From Anoxybacillus mongoliensis (GTDB lineage: Bacteria > Bacillota > Bacilli > Bacillales > Anoxybacillaceae), in assembly GCF_014201515.1 (NCBI RefSeq), contig NZ_JACHEQ010000011.1:1-64000 (forward strand): a stretch of 64,000 nt of DNA. Reading direction: 5' to 3'. The position numbers and the translations under genes are program-made. The notes below the pieces were generated by a model. The model was not told the DNA's origin, searched no databases, and saw only the letters and a list, made by a program, of their open reading frames with translations. This document shows, piece by piece, positions 24,289-35,629 of the stretch (the stretch's first letter is position 1; each line of letters opens with the position of its first letter).

Positions 24289-26025
24289 ATGATTAGTCAA
24301 CTTTCATGGAAAGTTGGAGGACAACAAGGGGAAGGTATTGAAAGTACGGGAGAGATATTCTCCATTGCGCTCAACCGACTAGGCTACTATTTATACGGTT
24401 ATCGCCACTTTTCATCTCGAATTAAAGGTGGTCACACGAACAATAAAATTCGTGTTAGCACAACACAAGTTCGTTCGATTGCCGATGATCTTGATATATT
24501 AGTAGCTTTTGACCAAGAGACAATTGATTTTAACTTTCACGAGTTGCGTCAAGGCGGGATCGTCATCGCAGACGCGAAGTTTAATCCGACGATTCCAGAT
24601 GAGTCAAGAGCTACGTTGTATGCGGTTCCATTTACAGATATCGCAACAGAATTAGGAACAGCTTTAATGAAAAACATGGTTGCAGTCGGAGCTTCCAGCG
24701 CAGTGCTCGGTCTCGATATTAGCGTATATGAAGGGGTCGTTCAGGAGATTTTCGGTCGCAAAGGCGAACAAGTCGTTGCTAAAAACATGGAAGCGATCAG
24801 AGCGGGCGCTCAGTTTATGCGTGAACAACTTGGTGACAACATTCAATTAATGCAACTTGATAAGGCAGATGGCAAAAAGAGAATGTTTATGATTGGAAAC
24901 GACGCGATTGCGCTTGGTGCACTTGCTGGTGGCGCTCGTTTCATGGCTGCTTACCCAATTACGCCAGCATCTGAAATTATGGAATACTTAATTAAAAAAC
25001 TTCCACAGTTCGGTGGCACTGTCATTCAAACAGAAGATGAAATCGCAGCTTGTACGATGGCTATTGGCGCAAACTATGCTGGTGTACGTACGTTGACAGC
25101 TTCAGCTGGTCCTGGTCTTTCGCTTATGATGGAAGCGATCGGATTAGCTGGAATTACAGAAACACCAATTGTCATTGTTGATACGCAACGCGGTGGTCCA
25201 AGCACAGGTCTTCCGACAAAACAAGAGCAGTCAGATTTAATGGCAATGATTTACGGTACGCACGGAGAGATTCCGAAAGTTGTCATGGCGCCAAGTACTG
25301 TGCAAGAAGCGTTTTACGATATGGTTGAAGCGTTTAATATTGCAGAAGAGTATCAATGTCCAGTCATTGTTTTAACAGACTTGCAACTTTCGTTAGGTAA
25401 GCAAACCGTTGAGCCGCTAGAATATGATAAAATTGAAATTCGTCGTGGCAAGCTCGTAACAGGGGAGCTTCCTGAAATTCCAGACAAAGGTTGTTTTAAA
25501 CGATATGAAGTGACAGAAGACGGCGTGTCACCGCGTGTATTGCCTGGAATGAAAAATGGTATTCATCATGTCACAGGCGTTGAGCACGATGAAACAGGTC
25601 GTCCTTCTGAAGTAGCAGCGAATCGTATTGCGCAAATGGATAAGCGTTTACGCAAACTAAAACATATTCAATTCCCGACACCAGTTCATAAACATGTGAA
25701 GCATGAGGAAGCGGATTTATTAATCGTTGGGTTTAACTCAACGCGTGGGGCAATTGAAGAGGCGATGGAACGTTTAGAGCGCGATGGCATCAAAGTAAAC
25801 CATGCACACGTTCGTCTCATTCATCCGTTCCCAACTGAAGAAATGTTGCCGCTTGTGCAATCAGCGAAAAAAGTTGTTGTTGTTGAAAATAACGCAACAG
25901 GACAACTTGCCAACATTTTGAAAATGAACGTTGGACATGCTGAGAAAGTATTTAACGTGTTGAAATATGATGGCAACCCGTTCTTACCGCACGAAGTTTA
26001 TACAAAATGCAAGGAGTTGTTTTAA
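24289..26025 (+). CDS. korA: 2-oxoacid:ferredoxin oxidoreductase, fused gamma-alpha subunit
   Basis: Subunit of 578 residues of a CoA-dependent 2-oxoacid (probably 2-oxoglutarate) ferredoxin oxidoreductase. The N-terminal 185 residues are the gamma domain (GGQQGEGIESTGEIF), fused to an alpha domain beginning near IGNDAIALGALAGGARFMAAYPITP, with the C-terminal transketolase-like domain after residue 480. The pair with korB, four codons of overlap region apart, makes a two-subunit enzyme that reduces ferredoxin. Such Kor enzymes are usual in thermophilic Bacillaceae beside or in place of an active dehydrogenase complex. AAAGGGGTG precedes the ATG. Confidence 0.9.
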   Translation: MISQLSWKVGGQQGEGIESTGEIFSIALNRLGYYLYGYRHFSSRIKGGHTNNKIRVSTTQVRSIADDLDILVAFDQETIDFNFHELRQGGIVIADAKFNPTIPDESRATLYAVPFTDIATELGTALMKNMVAVGASSAVLGLDISVYEGVVQEIFGRKGEQVVAKNMEAIRAGAQFMREQLGDNIQLMQLDKADGKKRMFMIGNDAIALGALAGGARFMAAYPITPASEIMEYLIKKLPQFGGTVIQTEDEIAACTMAIGANYAGVRTLTASAGPGLSLMMEAIGLAGITETPIVIVDTQRGGPSTGLPTKQEQSDLMAMIYGTHGEIPKVVMAPSTVQEAFYDMVEAFNIAEEYQCPVIVLTDLQLSLGKQTVEPLEYDKIEIRRGKLVTGELPEIPDKGCFKRYEVTEDGVSPRVLPGMKNGIHHVTGVEHDETGRPSEVAANRIAQMDKRLRKLKHIQFPTPVHKHVKHEEADLLIVGFNSTRGAIEEAMERLERDGIKVNHAHVRLIHPFPTEEMLPLVQSAKKVVVVENNATGQLANILKMNVGHAEKVFNVLKYDGNPFLPHEVYTKCKELF

Positions 26026-26027
26026 AC

Positions 26028-26894
26028 ATGGCGACATTTAAAGATTTTCGAAATAACATTAAACCGAACTGGTGTCCAGGTTGTGGTGACTTTTCCGTGC
26101 AAGCAGCCATTCAACGCGCAGCTGCCAACGTTGGACTTGAACCACATGAACTTGTTGTTGTATCTGGAATTGGTTGTTCTGGGCGTATTTCTGGTTACAT
26201 TAATTCATACGGTTTCCACGGTGTTCACGGTCGGGCACTTCCAATTGCCCAAGGGGTGAAAATGGCCAATCGTGACTTGACTGTCATTGCTGCTGGTGGT
26301 GACGGTGATGGATTTGCGATCGGAATGGGACATACGATTCATGCGATTCGTCGTAATATCGATATTACGTACATCGTCATGGACAACCAAATTTACGGTT
26401 TAACAAAAGGTCAAACATCACCGCGTAGTGAAGTGGGCTTTAAAACGAAAAGTACGCCACAAGGGTCAGTTGAACCAGCATTGTCGATTATGGAAATGGC
26501 GTTAACTGCAGGAGCAACGTTCGTCGCTCAAAGCTTTTCTAGCGACTTAAAAGAATTGACGCAATTAATTGAAGAAGGAATGAAGCATAAAGGATTTTCG
26601 CTCATTAACGTATTTAGCCCTTGCGTCACATACAATAAAGTGAACACATACGATTGGTTTAAAGACAATTTAACGAGTTTAAGCTCTATTGAAGGATACG
26701 ATCCTTCAAATCGTGAAATGGCGATGCAAACGTTAATGAAACATAAAGGACTTGTTACAGGGCTTATTTATCAAAATAAAGAGCGTAAATCATATCAAGA
26801 TCTTGTACCAGGTTATAGCGAAAAACCACTGACAGAAGCGGATTTAACAATTAGTAAAGAAAAATTTGAACAACTTGTGGCAGAATTTATGTAA
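26028..26894 (+). CDS. korB: 2-oxoacid:ferredoxin oxidoreductase, beta subunit
   Basis: Thiamine-diphosphate-binding subunit of 288 residues. The CPGCGD motif lies near the N-terminus, GIGCSGRISGY follows, and the cofactor motif GDGDGFAIG ends with the conserved asparagine of MDNQIYGLTKGQ. ATG 26028 is chosen: it follows the korA stop by two bases, with AAGGAG inside the end of korA, and gives the usual N-terminus MATFKDFRNN. Ends at a strong terminator. Confidence 0.92.
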   Translation: MATFKDFRNNIKPNWCPGCGDFSVQAAIQRAAANVGLEPHELVVVSGIGCSGRISGYINSYGFHGVHGRALPIAQGVKMANRDLTVIAAGGDGDGFAIGMGHTIHAIRRNIDITYIVMDNQIYGLTKGQTSPRSEVGFKTKSTPQGSVEPALSIMEMALTAGATFVAQSFSSDLKELTQLIEEGMKHKGFSLINVFSPCVTYNKVNTYDWFKDNLTSLSSIEGYDPSNREMAMQTLMKHKGLVTGLIYQNKERKSYQDLVPGYSEKPLTEADLTISKEKFEQLVAEFM

Positions 26895-26899
26895 GAAAG

Positions 26900-26932
26900 A
26901 AAAGAGGATGGCTTTCACCATCCTCTTTTTTA
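26900..26932 (+). terminator. Terminator of korAB
   Basis: Perfect 12-bp stem (26900-26911 with 26918-26929), 6-base loop, run of T. Confidence 0.88.
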
Positions 26933-27013
26933 TGGAAAAACATTGTTTAAAAGTCCGGAAAATAATATACTATGTTAGTGTGCACGTACGAATAAAAGAA
27001 AGGAGAAATAACA

Positions 27014-28594
27014 ATGAATGAAAAACAACGTTTACAGTACACAGCACAAATTGAACCCGATCATCCAACGGACAAAAAATCCGCTTTGGATGAAAATTTA
27101 CAACGTCTAAAGCAAAAAACGAGTCAAGACTATGAAAAATATTTTTCAACTGTATTTGTTCCCCCATCTTTGAAAGAGGCGAAAAAGCGAGGAAAAGAGG
27201 AAGTGAAATACCATAAAGATTTTTCGATTCCAGAAGAATTTCGTGGTATGGGGAACGGTCGAAAATTTTACATCCGCACGTACGGCTGTCAAATGAATGA
27301 GCACGATACAGAAGTGATGGCTGGAATTTTTATGGCTCTTGGTTATGAACCGACGGATCGTCCAGAAGATGCCAACGTCATTTTGTTAAATACGTGTGCG
27401 ATTCGTGAAAATGCAGAGAACAAAGTATTCGGAGAAATTGGTCACTTAAAGCCATTGAAGCAAAACAACCCTGATTTATTGCTTGGTGTATGTGGCTGCA
27501 TGTCACAAGAAGAGTCGGTCGTCAATAAAATTTTAAAACAATTCCAATACGTTGATATGATTTTCGGTACGCATAATATCCATCGTCTTCCGTATATTTT
27601 GAAAGAAGCGTACATGTCAAAAGAAATGGTTGTTGAAGTATGGTCAAAAGAAGGCGATGTCATCGAAAACTTACCAAAAGTGCGAAAAGGAAATATTAAA
27701 GCGTGGGTTAATATTATGTATGGCTGCGATAAGTTTTGTACGTACTGTATTGTCCCATATACACGTGGCAAAGAGCGTAGCCGCCGTCCAGAAGATATTA
27801 TTCAAGAAGTACGTCACTTAGCCGCACAAGGATATAAAGAAATTACTCTTTTAGGACAAAACGTGAATGCGTATGGAAAAGATTTCACTGATATGAAATA
27901 TGGTCTTGGTGATTTAATGGATGAGTTGCGTAAAATTGATATTCCACGTATTCGCTTTACAACAAGCCATCCACGTGATTTTGATGACCGTTTAATCGAA
28001 GTGTTAGCGAAAGGTGGAAATTTAGTGGAACACATTCACTTGCCGGTTCAATCGGGAAGTAGTGAAGTGTTAAAAATGATGGCACGTAAATATACACGTG
28101 AACAATATTTAGAGCTTGTTCGCAAAATTAAAGAAGCGATTCCTGGTGTAGCGCTCACAACAGACATTATTGTCGGTTTTCCAAATGAAACAGATGAGCA
28201 GTTTGAAGAAACGTTGTCGCTATATCGTGAGGTAGAGTTCGATTCTGCATTTACGTTCATTTACTCGCCACGTGAAGGAACGCCAGCAGCAAAAATGGTC
28301 GACAACGTACCGATGGAAGTGAAAAAAGAACGTTTACAACGATTAAATGCATTAGTAAACGAAATTTCTGCGAGAAAAATGAAGGAGTACGAGGGACAAG
28401 TTGTCGAAGTATTAGTCGAAGGGGAAAGTAAAAACAATCCGGACGTTCTCGCTGGATACACACGCAAAAACAAGCTTGTTAATTTCGTCGGACCAAAGTC
28501 TGCGATTGGTCAACTTGTGAAAGTGCGAATTACAGAGGCGAAAACGTGGACGTTAAACGGAGAAATGATAGAAGAAATGATCGAGGTGAAATAG
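27014..28594 (+). CDS. miaB: MiaB, tRNA-2-methylthio-N6-dimethylallyladenosine synthase
   Basis: Radical-SAM methylthiotransferase, 526 residues, that thiolates i6A37 of tRNA, the product of MiaA, also encoded in this window. Three N-terminal cysteines ([23 protein letters not shown]) bind one iron-sulfur cluster; [11 protein letters not shown] binds the radical-SAM cluster; a TRAM domain ends the protein. The N-terminal extension of about 70 residues before the first cysteine motif is usual for Bacillus. AAAGGAG precedes the ATG. The ymcA gene follows with no gap. Confidence 0.95.
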   Translation: MNEKQRLQYTAQIEPDHPTDKKSALDENLQRLKQKTSQDYEKYFSTVFVPPSLKEAKKRGKEEVKYHKDFSIPEEFRGMGNGRKFYIRTYGCQMNEHDTEVMAGIFMALGYEPTDRPEDANVILLNTCAIRENAENKVFGEIGHLKPLKQNNPDLLLGVCGCMSQEESVVNKILKQFQYVDMIFGTHNIHRLPYILKEAYMSKEMVVEVWSKEGDVIENLPKVRKGNIKAWVNIMYGCDKFCTYCIVPYTRGKERSRRPEDIIQEVRHLAAQGYKEITLLGQNVNAYGKDFTDMKYGLGDLMDELRKIDIPRIRFTTSHPRDFDDRLIEVLAKGGNLVEHIHLPVQSGSSEVLKMMARKYTREQYLELVRKIKEAIPGVALTTDIIVGFPNETDEQFEETLSLYREVEFDSAFTFIYSPREGTPAAKMVDNVPMEVKKERLQRLNALVNEISARKMKEYEGQVVEVLVEGESKNNPDVLAGYTRKNKLVNFVGPKSAIGQLVKVRITEAKTWTLNGEMIEEMIEVK

Positions 28595-28595
28595 C

Positions 28596-29027
28596 GTGGC
28601 GAAATATACGAAAGATGACATCGTACAAAAAGCAAAAGAATTAGCTAAAATGATCGCTGAAACAGAAGAGGTAGAGATTTTTAAACAAGCAGAAGCAAAA
28701 ATTCACGAAAATGAAAAAGTACGCACGATGGTTGCTAAAATTAAATCGTTACAAAAACAAGCTGTCAACTTACAGCATTATGGAAAAATCGAAGCGTTGA
28801 AAAAAGTGGAAGCAGAAATTGACGACATTTACGAACAGCTATCAGACATTCCAATTGTAGAACAATTTAAACAATCGCAAGTAGAAATTAACGACTTATT
28901 GCAACTTGTTGCTTCCACTATTTCAAAGACAGTAACAGATGAAATTATTACATCAACGGGCGGAGATGTGCTGCGAGGAGAAACAGGAGCTCAAGTGAAA
29001 CATAGCCATTGTGGCCATTGTCATTAA
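28596..29027 (+). CDS. ricA: RicA (YmcA), Y-complex subunit
   Basis: Helical protein of 143 residues, one of the three Y-complex (RicA-RicF-RicT) proteins that carry iron-sulfur clusters and steer RNase Y mRNA processing, biofilm and sporulation in B. subtilis. The helical core with VRTMVAKIKSLQKQAVNLQ and the C-terminal histidine/cysteine tail (HSHCGHCH) are visible; the tail is a likely cluster or metal ligand. It starts with GTG one base after miaB, using GAGGTG at the end of miaB, so both are cotranslated. Confidence 0.9.
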   Translation: MAKYTKDDIVQKAKELAKMIAETEEVEIFKQAEAKIHENEKVRTMVAKIKSLQKQAVNLQHYGKIEALKKVEAEIDDIYEQLSDIPIVEQFKQSQVEINDLLQLVASTISKTVTDEIITSTGGDVLRGETGAQVKHSHCGHCH

Positions 29028-29055
29028 AGAGTCCATTTTTATGGGCTCTTTTTTA
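29026..29055 (+). terminator. Terminator of miaB-ricA
   Basis: AAGAG-CC stem with internal mismatch, ATTTTTAT loop, and a run of six T. Confidence 0.75.
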
Positions 29056-29123
29056 TGTTTTTGTACATATTTCGAAGAAGCTGCATACAATGAACTATAC
29101 GGAATGATTGTTTTTTTATGTAC

Positions 29124-29150
29124 ACTTTTAGTTTTTTCGTGCATAGGATA
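29124..29150 (+). promoter_or_regulatory. Candidate mother-cell (sigma-K/E) promoter of cotE
   Basis: AC, 16 bases, CATAGGATA fits the sigma-K pattern AC - 16/17 - CATANNNTA. B. subtilis cotE uses sigma-E and sigma-K promoters. It lies 36 bases before the start codon. Confidence 0.45.
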
Positions 29151-29185
29151 AAATGAACAATGCATTTTTGAGGAGGGTTTGTTTC

Positions 29186-29722
29186 ATGTCCCAATACAGA
29201 GAAATTATTACAAAAGCGGTTGTGGGAAAAGGCCGAAAGTTTACGCAATCGACGCATACGGTTTCCGCTCAACATCGTCCAACAAGCGTGCTCGGTTGTT
29301 GGATTATTAATCATCGGTACGAAGCAAAAAAAGTGGATCGTAGTGTTGAAATTCATGGCAAGTATGATGTGAACGTTTGGTATTCGTACAATGATAATAC
29401 AAAAACGGAAGTGCTCACAGAGACGGTATCGTACACGGATGTGATTCCGTTAAAGTATCGTAACGAAGAGCTTATTAGTGAAGAACAAGAAGTAATCGCG
29501 CGGGTTGTTCAACAACCAAATTGTTTAGAATGTACGATTGCTCCAAACGGAAATAAAGTAACTGTCGAAGTAGAGCGAGAGTTTGTTGCAGAAGTCATCG
29601 GAGAAACAAAAGTACGTATTGCAGTCGTCGATACGTCATCAGACGAAATAGAGGAAGATATTGAGGCGGAGTTAGAACAGTTAGATGAGGAACTTCTTCA
29701 AGAAGGGAGCAATAAAAACTAG
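29186..29722 (+). CDS. cotE: Spore coat morphogenetic protein CotE
   Basis: Organiser of the outer spore coat in the mother cell, 178 residues (about 181 in B. subtilis). Recognised by [16 protein letters not shown] near the start, the [20 protein letters not shown] block, and the strongly acidic tail. ATG 29186 follows GAGGAGGG; the in-frame start 33 bases upstream lies before that site. Same position between ymcA and mutS as in B. subtilis. Confidence 0.95.
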   Translation: MSQYREIITKAVVGKGRKFTQSTHTVSAQHRPTSVLGCWIINHRYEAKKVDRSVEIHGKYDVNVWYSYNDNTKTEVLTETVSYTDVIPLKYRNEELISEEQEVIARVVQQPNCLECTIAPNGNKVTVEVEREFVAEVIGETKVRIAVVDTSSDEIEEDIEAELEQLDEELLQEGSNKN

Positions 29723-29748
29723 GAAGTTTATTCTTCCTAGTTTTTATT
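29714..29748 (+). terminator. Terminator of cotE
   Basis: Perfect 13-bp stem (29714-29726 with 29733-29745) and T-rich tail. Confidence 0.88.
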
Positions 29749-29797
29749 TTTGTTATAATAATTGAAGTCAATATCTCGGAACGTTGGAGGAAAGAGC

Positions 29798-32362
29798 ATG
29801 ACTTACACACCGATGATTCAACAATATTTAGCAATTAAGTCACAATATAAAGATGCTTTTTTATTTTTTCGCCTCGGTGATTTTTATGAAATGTTTTTTG
29901 AAGATGCAATTAAAGCATCACAAGAATTAGAAATTACGCTTACAAGCCGAGATGGTGGAGGAGAAGAACGCGTACCGATGTGCGGTGTGCCGTATCATTC
30001 GGCTGCTATGTACATCGAACGTTTGATTGAGAAAGGATATAAAGTTGCGATTTGTGAACAGGTTGAAGATCCAAAAACAGCTAAAGGGGTAGTACGCCGA
30101 GAAGTTGTTCAACTTATTACACCAGGAACGGTCATGGAAGGGAAGCATCTTGAAGAGAAAGCAAACAACTATTTAGCCTCATTGACGTCATTTGAAGATG
30201 GTACGTACGGACTCGCGTATACAGATTTAACAACCGGGGAAAGTCGCATCACGCTTCTTCATTCGTTTGAAGATGTGTTCAATGAAATTTATTCCATTGG
30301 TACAAAAGAAATTGTTGTTGCGACGACGTCTAAAGAACAATGTCAATCCCTACAAGAACGATATGCTCTCACGGTTTCATGTGAGGATGAAACAATGATT
30401 CCACCGTCTTGTGAATCTGTTGTTTCACATTTGAAACAAGAAAAATTGCTTGTGACGTTTGGAAGATTATTAAATTACTTAATAAAAACACAGAAGCGAA
30501 ATTTGACTCATTTGCAACCAGTCGAGCTGTATGAAGTTAATTCGCATATGAAAATCGATATGTATTCCAAACGGAATTTAGAGTTAACGGAAACGATGCG
30601 GACAAAAGGAAAAGCAGGTTCCCTTTTTTGGCTTCTTGATGAGACGATGACCGCAATGGGCGGGCGTCTACTTAAGCAATGGATTGATCGTCCGTTATTA
30701 GATCGTGAAAAAATTGAACAGCGATTGCATTTTGTTGAACAATTTTTGATACATTATTTTGAGCGACAAGAATTACGTGAATATCTTCGCAGTGTATATG
30801 ATTTAGAGCGGTTAGCTGGACGTGTGGCGTTTGGAAATGTGAACGCGCGTGATTTAGTTCAATTGAAAAAGTCGTTAAAACAAGTACCTTTCATTTCCTC
30901 ACTTCTTATGCAAATTCATGATAAGCACATTCAATCATTTGCACAACAGTTAGATGCATGCGAAGAACTTGTTCAATTGTTAGAAGAAGCAATTGAAGAA
31001 AATCCCCCTCTTTCTGTGAAGGAGGGTGGAATCATTAAAGATGGTTATAACGAAACGTTGGATCGATTTCGAGATGCTAGTCGAAATGGGAAAACGTGGA
31101 TTGCGCAGTTAGAAGCGAAAGAACGGGAATTAACGGGAATTAAATCGTTAAAGATTGGTTATAACCGAGTGTTTGGATATTATATCGAAGTAACAAAAGC
31201 AAATTTGCACTTATTACCGGAAGGACGATATGAACGTAAACAAACGCTAGCTAATGCCGAGCGTTTTGTGACGAAAGAGTTGAAAGAAAAAGAAGCACTT
31301 ATTTTAGAAGCAGAAGAAAAAAGCATAGAATTAGAATATGAATTATTTGTTTCTATACGTGAACAAGTAAAACAATATATTGCACGTTTACAAAAATTAG
31401 CGAAAAACATGAGCCAATTAGATGTTTTACAATGTTTTGCTACTGTCAGTGAAAAATATAATTACTGTAAACCGCAGTTTTCCCACGATCGTCGTCTTGT
31501 AGTTCGACAGGGGCGACATCCTGTTGTTGAAAAAGTATTAGGATCAAATATTTATGTTCCAAACGATTGTTATATGGATGCTGAACGAGAAATGCTGCTT
31601 ATTACAGGACCGAATATGTCTGGAAAAAGCACATACATGCGTCAAATTGCATTAACAGCTATTATGGCACAAATTGGTTGTTTTGTTCCAGCGGAAGAAG
31701 CGATATTACCGATCTTTGATCAAGTATTTACGCGTATTGGAGCGGCTGACGATTTAGTTGCAGGTCAAAGTACATTTATGGTTGAGATGTTAGAAGCACG
31801 TCATGCGATCGTTCACGCGACGCAAAATAGTCTTATTTTATTTGATGAGATTGGTCGTGGAACATCCACATATGACGGTATGGCGCTTGCTCAAGCCATG
31901 ATCGAATATATTCATGATCGCATTGGTGCAAAAACTCTATTTAGTACTCACTATCATGAATTAACGGCGCTTGAACAACGATTGCCGCGCCTAAAAAATG
32001 TTCACGTGAGTGCAATTGAAGAAAATGGTAAAGTTATTTTTTTGCATCAAATTAAAGAAGGTCCAGCGGATAAAAGTTACGGCATTCATGTAGCTCAATT
32101 AGCTAAGTTGCCGTTAGATTTGATTCGACGGGCTGAACAAATTTTACTTGAATTTGAATCAAATTCGACACCGATCATAAAAGAGAAGAAAGAGAAGTTT
32201 GAGCAGTTAAGCATGTTTGAAGAACAACATGACAAAGTGCGTTCGGATATATCGAAGAAAGAAAAAGAAGTAATTAAGCGTATTCAGGCGCTCGATTTAC
32301 TTGATATGACGCCGCTTGAAGCGATGAATAAACTATATGACATTCAAAAGCTATTGAAGTGA
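29798..32362 (+). CDS. mutS: DNA mismatch repair protein MutS
   Basis: Mismatch sensor ATPase of 854 residues. The mismatch-reading FYEMF motif is near residue 28, Walker A (GPNMSGKST) near 610, Walker B in [13 protein letters not shown], and the C-terminal helix-turn-helix dimer region follows. The C-terminal tail with QLSMFEE is a typical beta-clamp-binding peptide. GGAGG precedes ATG 29798; upstream in-frame codons are discarded. mutL follows 13 bases later. Confidence 0.96.
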   Translation: MTYTPMIQQYLAIKSQYKDAFLFFRLGDFYEMFFEDAIKASQELEITLTSRDGGGEERVPMCGVPYHSAAMYIERLIEKGYKVAICEQVEDPKTAKGVVRREVVQLITPGTVMEGKHLEEKANNYLASLTSFEDGTYGLAYTDLTTGESRITLLHSFEDVFNEIYSIGTKEIVVATTSKEQCQSLQERYALTVSCEDETMIPPSCESVVSHLKQEKLLVTFGRLLNYLIKTQKRNLTHLQPVELYEVNSHMKIDMYSKRNLELTETMRTKGKAGSLFWLLDETMTAMGGRLLKQWIDRPLLDREKIEQRLHFVEQFLIHYFERQELREYLRSVYDLERLAGRVAFGNVNARDLVQLKKSLKQVPFISSLLMQIHDKHIQSFAQQLDACEELVQLLEEAIEENPPLSVKEGGIIKDGYNETLDRFRDASRNGKTWIAQLEAKERELTGIKSLKIGYNRVFGYYIEVTKANLHLLPEGRYERKQTLANAERFVTKELKEKEALILEAEEKSIELEYELFVSIREQVKQYIARLQKLAKNMSQLDVLQCFATVSEKYNYCKPQFSHDRRLVVRQGRHPVVEKVLGSNIYVPNDCYMDAEREMLLITGPNMSGKSTYMRQIALTAIMAQIGCFVPAEEAILPIFDQVFTRIGAADDLVAGQSTFMVEMLEARHAIVHATQNSLILFDEIGRGTSTYDGMALAQAMIEYIHDRIGAKTLFSTHYHELTALEQRLPRLKNVHVSAIEENGKVIFLHQIKEGPADKSYGIHVAQLAKLPLDLIRRAEQILLEFESNSTPIIKEKKEKFEQLSMFEEQHDKVRSDISKKEKEVIKRIQALDLLDMTPLEAMNKLYDIQKLLK

Positions 32363-32375
32363 AAGGAGGGAAAAC

Positions 32376-34202
32376 GTGGGGAAAATTCGCAAACTGGACG
32401 ATGCGTTAGCGAATAAAATTGCAGCAGGGGAAGTTGTAGAACGCCCGGCTTCTGTCGTGAAGGAACTTGTTGAAAATGCGATTGATGCTCATAGCACGAT
32501 CATTGAAGTGGAGTTAGAAGAAGCGGGATTAGCGAAAATCCGCGTGGTGGATAATGGTGATGGTCTAGAGGAGGAAGATTGTTTTTTAGCTTTCGAACGA
32601 CACGCAACAAGTAAAATTAAAGAAGAAACAGATTTGTTTCGCATTCGTACACTCGGTTTTCGAGGAGAAGCGTTGCCTAGTATTGCTTCCGTTTCCCATT
32701 TAGAATTGAAGACGAGTACTGGTGAAGGACCAGGAACGTGGCTCGTTTTAAAAGGCGGGGAACTTGTGCAACATAGTCGGACGAGCAGTCGAAAAGGAAC
32801 AGATATTACTGTTTCCCATCTATTTTTCAATACACCAGCTCGTCTAAAATATATGAAAACCATTCATACGGAGCTTGGTCATATTGTTGATGTGATCAAT
32901 CGTCTAGCGCTTGCACATCCGCATATTTCATTTCGGTTAACACATAACGGAAAACAACTGTTTTATACGAACGGAAATGGGGATGTACGGCAAGTGTTAG
33001 CTGCGATTTACGGAATTGATATTGCAAAAAAAATGATTGCTATTCGTGCGGAGACTCTTGATTTTACAATTAACGGTTATGTTGTTTTACCTGAAGTGAC
33101 GCGTGCGTCCCGGAACTATATGACGACCATCGTCAATGGACGATATATTAAAAACTATTCGTTATATAAAGCGATTGAAGAAGGATATCATACGCTTCTT
33201 CCAATTGGACGGCATCCGATTGCATTTTTAAATATTGTTATGGATCCACTTCTTTTAGATGTGAATGTTCATCCAGCCAAGTTGGAAGTGCGTTTTAGTA
33301 AAGAAGGAGAATTAAACGAACTCGTTCAACAAACGATTCGCCAAGCATTTCAAAAAAAGACGCTCATTCCCGAGATAACCATACCACGAGTGGAAAAACC
33401 GAAAACAGAACAACAAACGTTTTCGTTTGAACATATCGTGAAAGAATCCAATGGGGTGTCACCTCGTGTAATGAAGGTACATCATGATCAGGAAAAGAAA
33501 ACAGAAAAGCGAATCGTTTTAGAGAGAAGTGACGAGCGTACCCGTGATCAAGATGTTAAGACACTCGATGTAGAACCTGTTGTTCCAAGTGAACATGTAA
33601 TAGAAGAGATGGATCGAGAACGCATTCCGCCATTATATCCGATTGGCCAAATGCACGGGACATATATTTTAGCTCAAAATGAAAACGGGCTGTATATTAT
33701 TGACCAACATGCTGCACAAGAACGAATTAAATACGAATACTTCCGTGAAAAATTAGCAAGTGTTACAAATGAGTTACAGCCTTTACTTATTCCACTGACG
33801 CTTACTTATTCATCAAGTGAGTATTTACTTATTGAAAGTTACCGCGACCAATTAGCTGCGTGCGGTGTGTTTTTAGAGCCGTTTGGTCATAACAGTTTTA
33901 TTGTTCGCTCTCATCCTCAATGGTTTCCAAAAGGGGAAGAAGCAGTAATTATCGAGGAAATGATTAAGCAAGTGTTAATAATGAAAAAAGTAGACATCAA
34001 GCAACTCCGGGAAAAAGCAGCGATTATGATGAGTTGTAAACAGTCGATTAAAGCGAATCAATTTTTGCGCAACGATGAAATATTTGCATTGCTCGAGTCG
34101 TTGCGTAAAACAAGCAATCCGTTTACATGCCCGCACGGTCGTCCAATTATTATTCATTTTTCTACTTATGAACTAGAAAAAATGTTTAAACGTGTCATGT
34201 AG
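32376..34202 (+). CDS. mutL: DNA mismatch repair endonuclease MutL
   Basis: GHKL ATPase and nicking endonuclease, 608 residues. N-terminal ATP-binding motifs are [16 protein letters not shown] and [12 protein letters not shown]. The C-terminal domain keeps the metal-dependent endonuclease motif [12 protein letters not shown] and the supporting SCKQSIK and CPHGRP, so it is an active-nuclease MutL as in Bacillus and not the E. coli kind. A charged linker separates the domains. GTG start after AAAGGAGGG, coupled to mutS. Confidence 0.95.
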   Translation: MGKIRKLDDALANKIAAGEVVERPASVVKELVENAIDAHSTIIEVELEEAGLAKIRVVDNGDGLEEEDCFLAFERHATSKIKEETDLFRIRTLGFRGEALPSIASVSHLELKTSTGEGPGTWLVLKGGELVQHSRTSSRKGTDITVSHLFFNTPARLKYMKTIHTELGHIVDVINRLALAHPHISFRLTHNGKQLFYTNGNGDVRQVLAAIYGIDIAKKMIAIRAETLDFTINGYVVLPEVTRASRNYMTTIVNGRYIKNYSLYKAIEEGYHTLLPIGRHPIAFLNIVMDPLLLDVNVHPAKLEVRFSKEGELNELVQQTIRQAFQKKTLIPEITIPRVEKPKTEQQTFSFEHIVKESNGVSPRVMKVHHDQEKKTEKRIVLERSDERTRDQDVKTLDVEPVVPSEHVIEEMDRERIPPLYPIGQMHGTYILAQNENGLYIIDQHAAQERIKYEYFREKLASVTNELQPLLIPLTLTYSSSEYLLIESYRDQLAACGVFLEPFGHNSFIVRSHPQWFPKGEEAVIIEEMIKQVLIMKKVDIKQLREKAAIMMSCKQSIKANQFLRNDEIFALLESLRKTSNPFTCPHGRPIIIHFSTYELEKMFKRVM

Positions 34203-34232
34203 AAAGCGGATATTTTTCGTCCGCTTTCGAAT
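34200..34232 (+). terminator. Hairpin after mutL
   Basis: GAAAGCGGA pairs with TCCGCTTTC around a TATTTTTCG loop. It lacks a clean T-run, so termination may be partial. Confidence 0.5.
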
Positions 34233-34318
34233 GAAATTTTTCAAAATGAGATGATAAAATGTACATGGTTTGTCCATAATAAATGAATGTGAATTAGAGT
34301 GGAAAGTAGTGGTATTTT

Positions 34319-35254
34319 ATGGAAGAAAAAGTCGTTGTGTTAATTGGTCCAACGGCTGTAGGGAAAACAAAAATGAGCATAGAGTTAGCCAAGCGTTTAA
34401 ACGGAGAAATTATTAATGGAGACTCGATGCAAGTATATAAAGGACTAGATATCGGAACGGCTAAAATTCGTCAAGAAGAAATGGAAGGTATTCCACATCA
34501 TTTACTAAATATAAAAGAGCCGCATGAATCTTTTTCTGTTGCAGAGTTTCAGACGCTTGCTCGCTCACTTATTACAGATATAACGAAACGAGGAAAGCTT
34601 CCGATCATCGTTGGTGGTACAGGGCTATATATCCAGTCTGTTATTTACGATTATCAATTTTCAGATGCACCTTCCAATGACTTGTATCGTCGGTCGCTTG
34701 AACGTTGTTCGCCTGATGAGTTGTATGAACGACTGAAACGTACCGATCCTTTGAGTGCGGAACGTATTCATCCGAATAACGTTCGTCGTGTCATTCGTGC
34801 GTTAGAAATTTATCATTGCACGGGAAAGACAATGACAGAATGGCTAAAAGAACAAAAACGACAACTTGTATACAATGTAGCGCTCATTGGACTGACAATG
34901 GAACGAGAGAAACTATATGAACGCATTAATCAACGAGTAGATCAAATGATTGAGCAAGGATTGATTGAAGAAGCGAAACGATTGTATGAACAAGGCTTGC
35001 GGAACTGCCAATCTATTCAAGCGATCGGTTATAAAGAGTTATATGCATATTTCGCTAGGACAATTACGCTTGAAGAAGCTATTGAGCAGCTGAAGCAAAA
35101 CTCTCGTCGCTATGCAAAGCGTCAGTTTACATGGTTTCGTAATCAAATGCCTGTTCAATGGTTTGACATGACCGATGACACAATATTTGAAAGGCGAGTA
35201 AATGAAATTTTGCATTACATAGAAGGAAAGTTTCACTTTCAGTCGAATATGTAG
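34319..35254 (+). CDS. miaA: MiaA, tRNA dimethylallyltransferase
   Basis: Adds the dimethylallyl group to A37 of UNN-decoding tRNAs, 311 residues. The P-loop GPTAVGKT (9-16), the substrate aspartate in NGDSMQVYKGLDIGTAK, and the C-terminal tRNA-binding region with KQNSRRYAKRQFTWFR are present. Its product is the substrate of MiaB encoded 6 kb upstream. No strong ribosome-binding site is seen before ATG 34319, but the N-terminus matches the family exactly. hfq follows after 35 bases, as in many bacteria. Confidence 0.95.
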   Translation: MEEKVVVLIGPTAVGKTKMSIELAKRLNGEIINGDSMQVYKGLDIGTAKIRQEEMEGIPHHLLNIKEPHESFSVAEFQTLARSLITDITKRGKLPIIVGGTGLYIQSVIYDYQFSDAPSNDLYRRSLERCSPDELYERLKRTDPLSAERIHPNNVRRVIRALEIYHCTGKTMTEWLKEQKRQLVYNVALIGLTMEREKLYERINQRVDQMIEQGLIEEAKRLYEQGLRNCQSIQAIGYKELYAYFARTITLEEAIEQLKQNSRRYAKRQFTWFRNQMPVQWFDMTDDTIFERRVNEILHYIEGKFHFQSNM

Positions 35255-35289
35255 ACGTAATGTAGAGAGAAAAAGAGGAGGACAGAGCA

Positions 35290-35514
35290 ATGAAAAACAC
35301 AATAAACATTCAAGATCAGTTTTTAAACCAATTGCGGAAGGAAGAAACAACGGTTACTGTATTTTTACTAAATGGATTTCAATTGCGAGGGCTAGTGAAA
35401 GGATTTGACAATTTTACAGTGTTATTAGAAGTGGACGGAAAACAACAATTAATTTATAAACATGCGATTTCTACATTTGCGCCACAAAAAAATGTGAAAA
35501 TCGAGATCGAGTAA
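35290..35514 (+). CDS. hfq: RNA chaperone Hfq
   Basis: Sm-like RNA-binding protein of 74 residues forming hexameric rings. The Sm1 region ([20 protein letters not shown]) and the Sm2 motif YKHAIST are plain. GAGGAGGACAG precedes the ATG. Its role in Bacillus is milder than in enteric bacteria. Terminator follows. Confidence 0.96.
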   Translation: MKNTINIQDQFLNQLRKEETTVTVFLLNGFQLRGLVKGFDNFTVLLEVDGKQQLIYKHAISTFAPQKNVKIEIE

Positions 35515-35518
35515 GCTA

Positions 35519-35549
35519 AATCGCTCACCATATCGGTGAGTGATTTTTT
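35519..35549 (+). terminator. Terminator of miaA-hfq
   Basis: AATCGCTCACC with GGTGAGTGATT (one G-T) and a run of six T. Confidence 0.85.
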
Positions 35550-35629
35550 CGTTAGGCATTTGTCACGAAATGGGCGCCAACAGCGTATATTGATAGAAGA
35601 AGCAACGACGAAGGAGAGGTGACAGCGCC

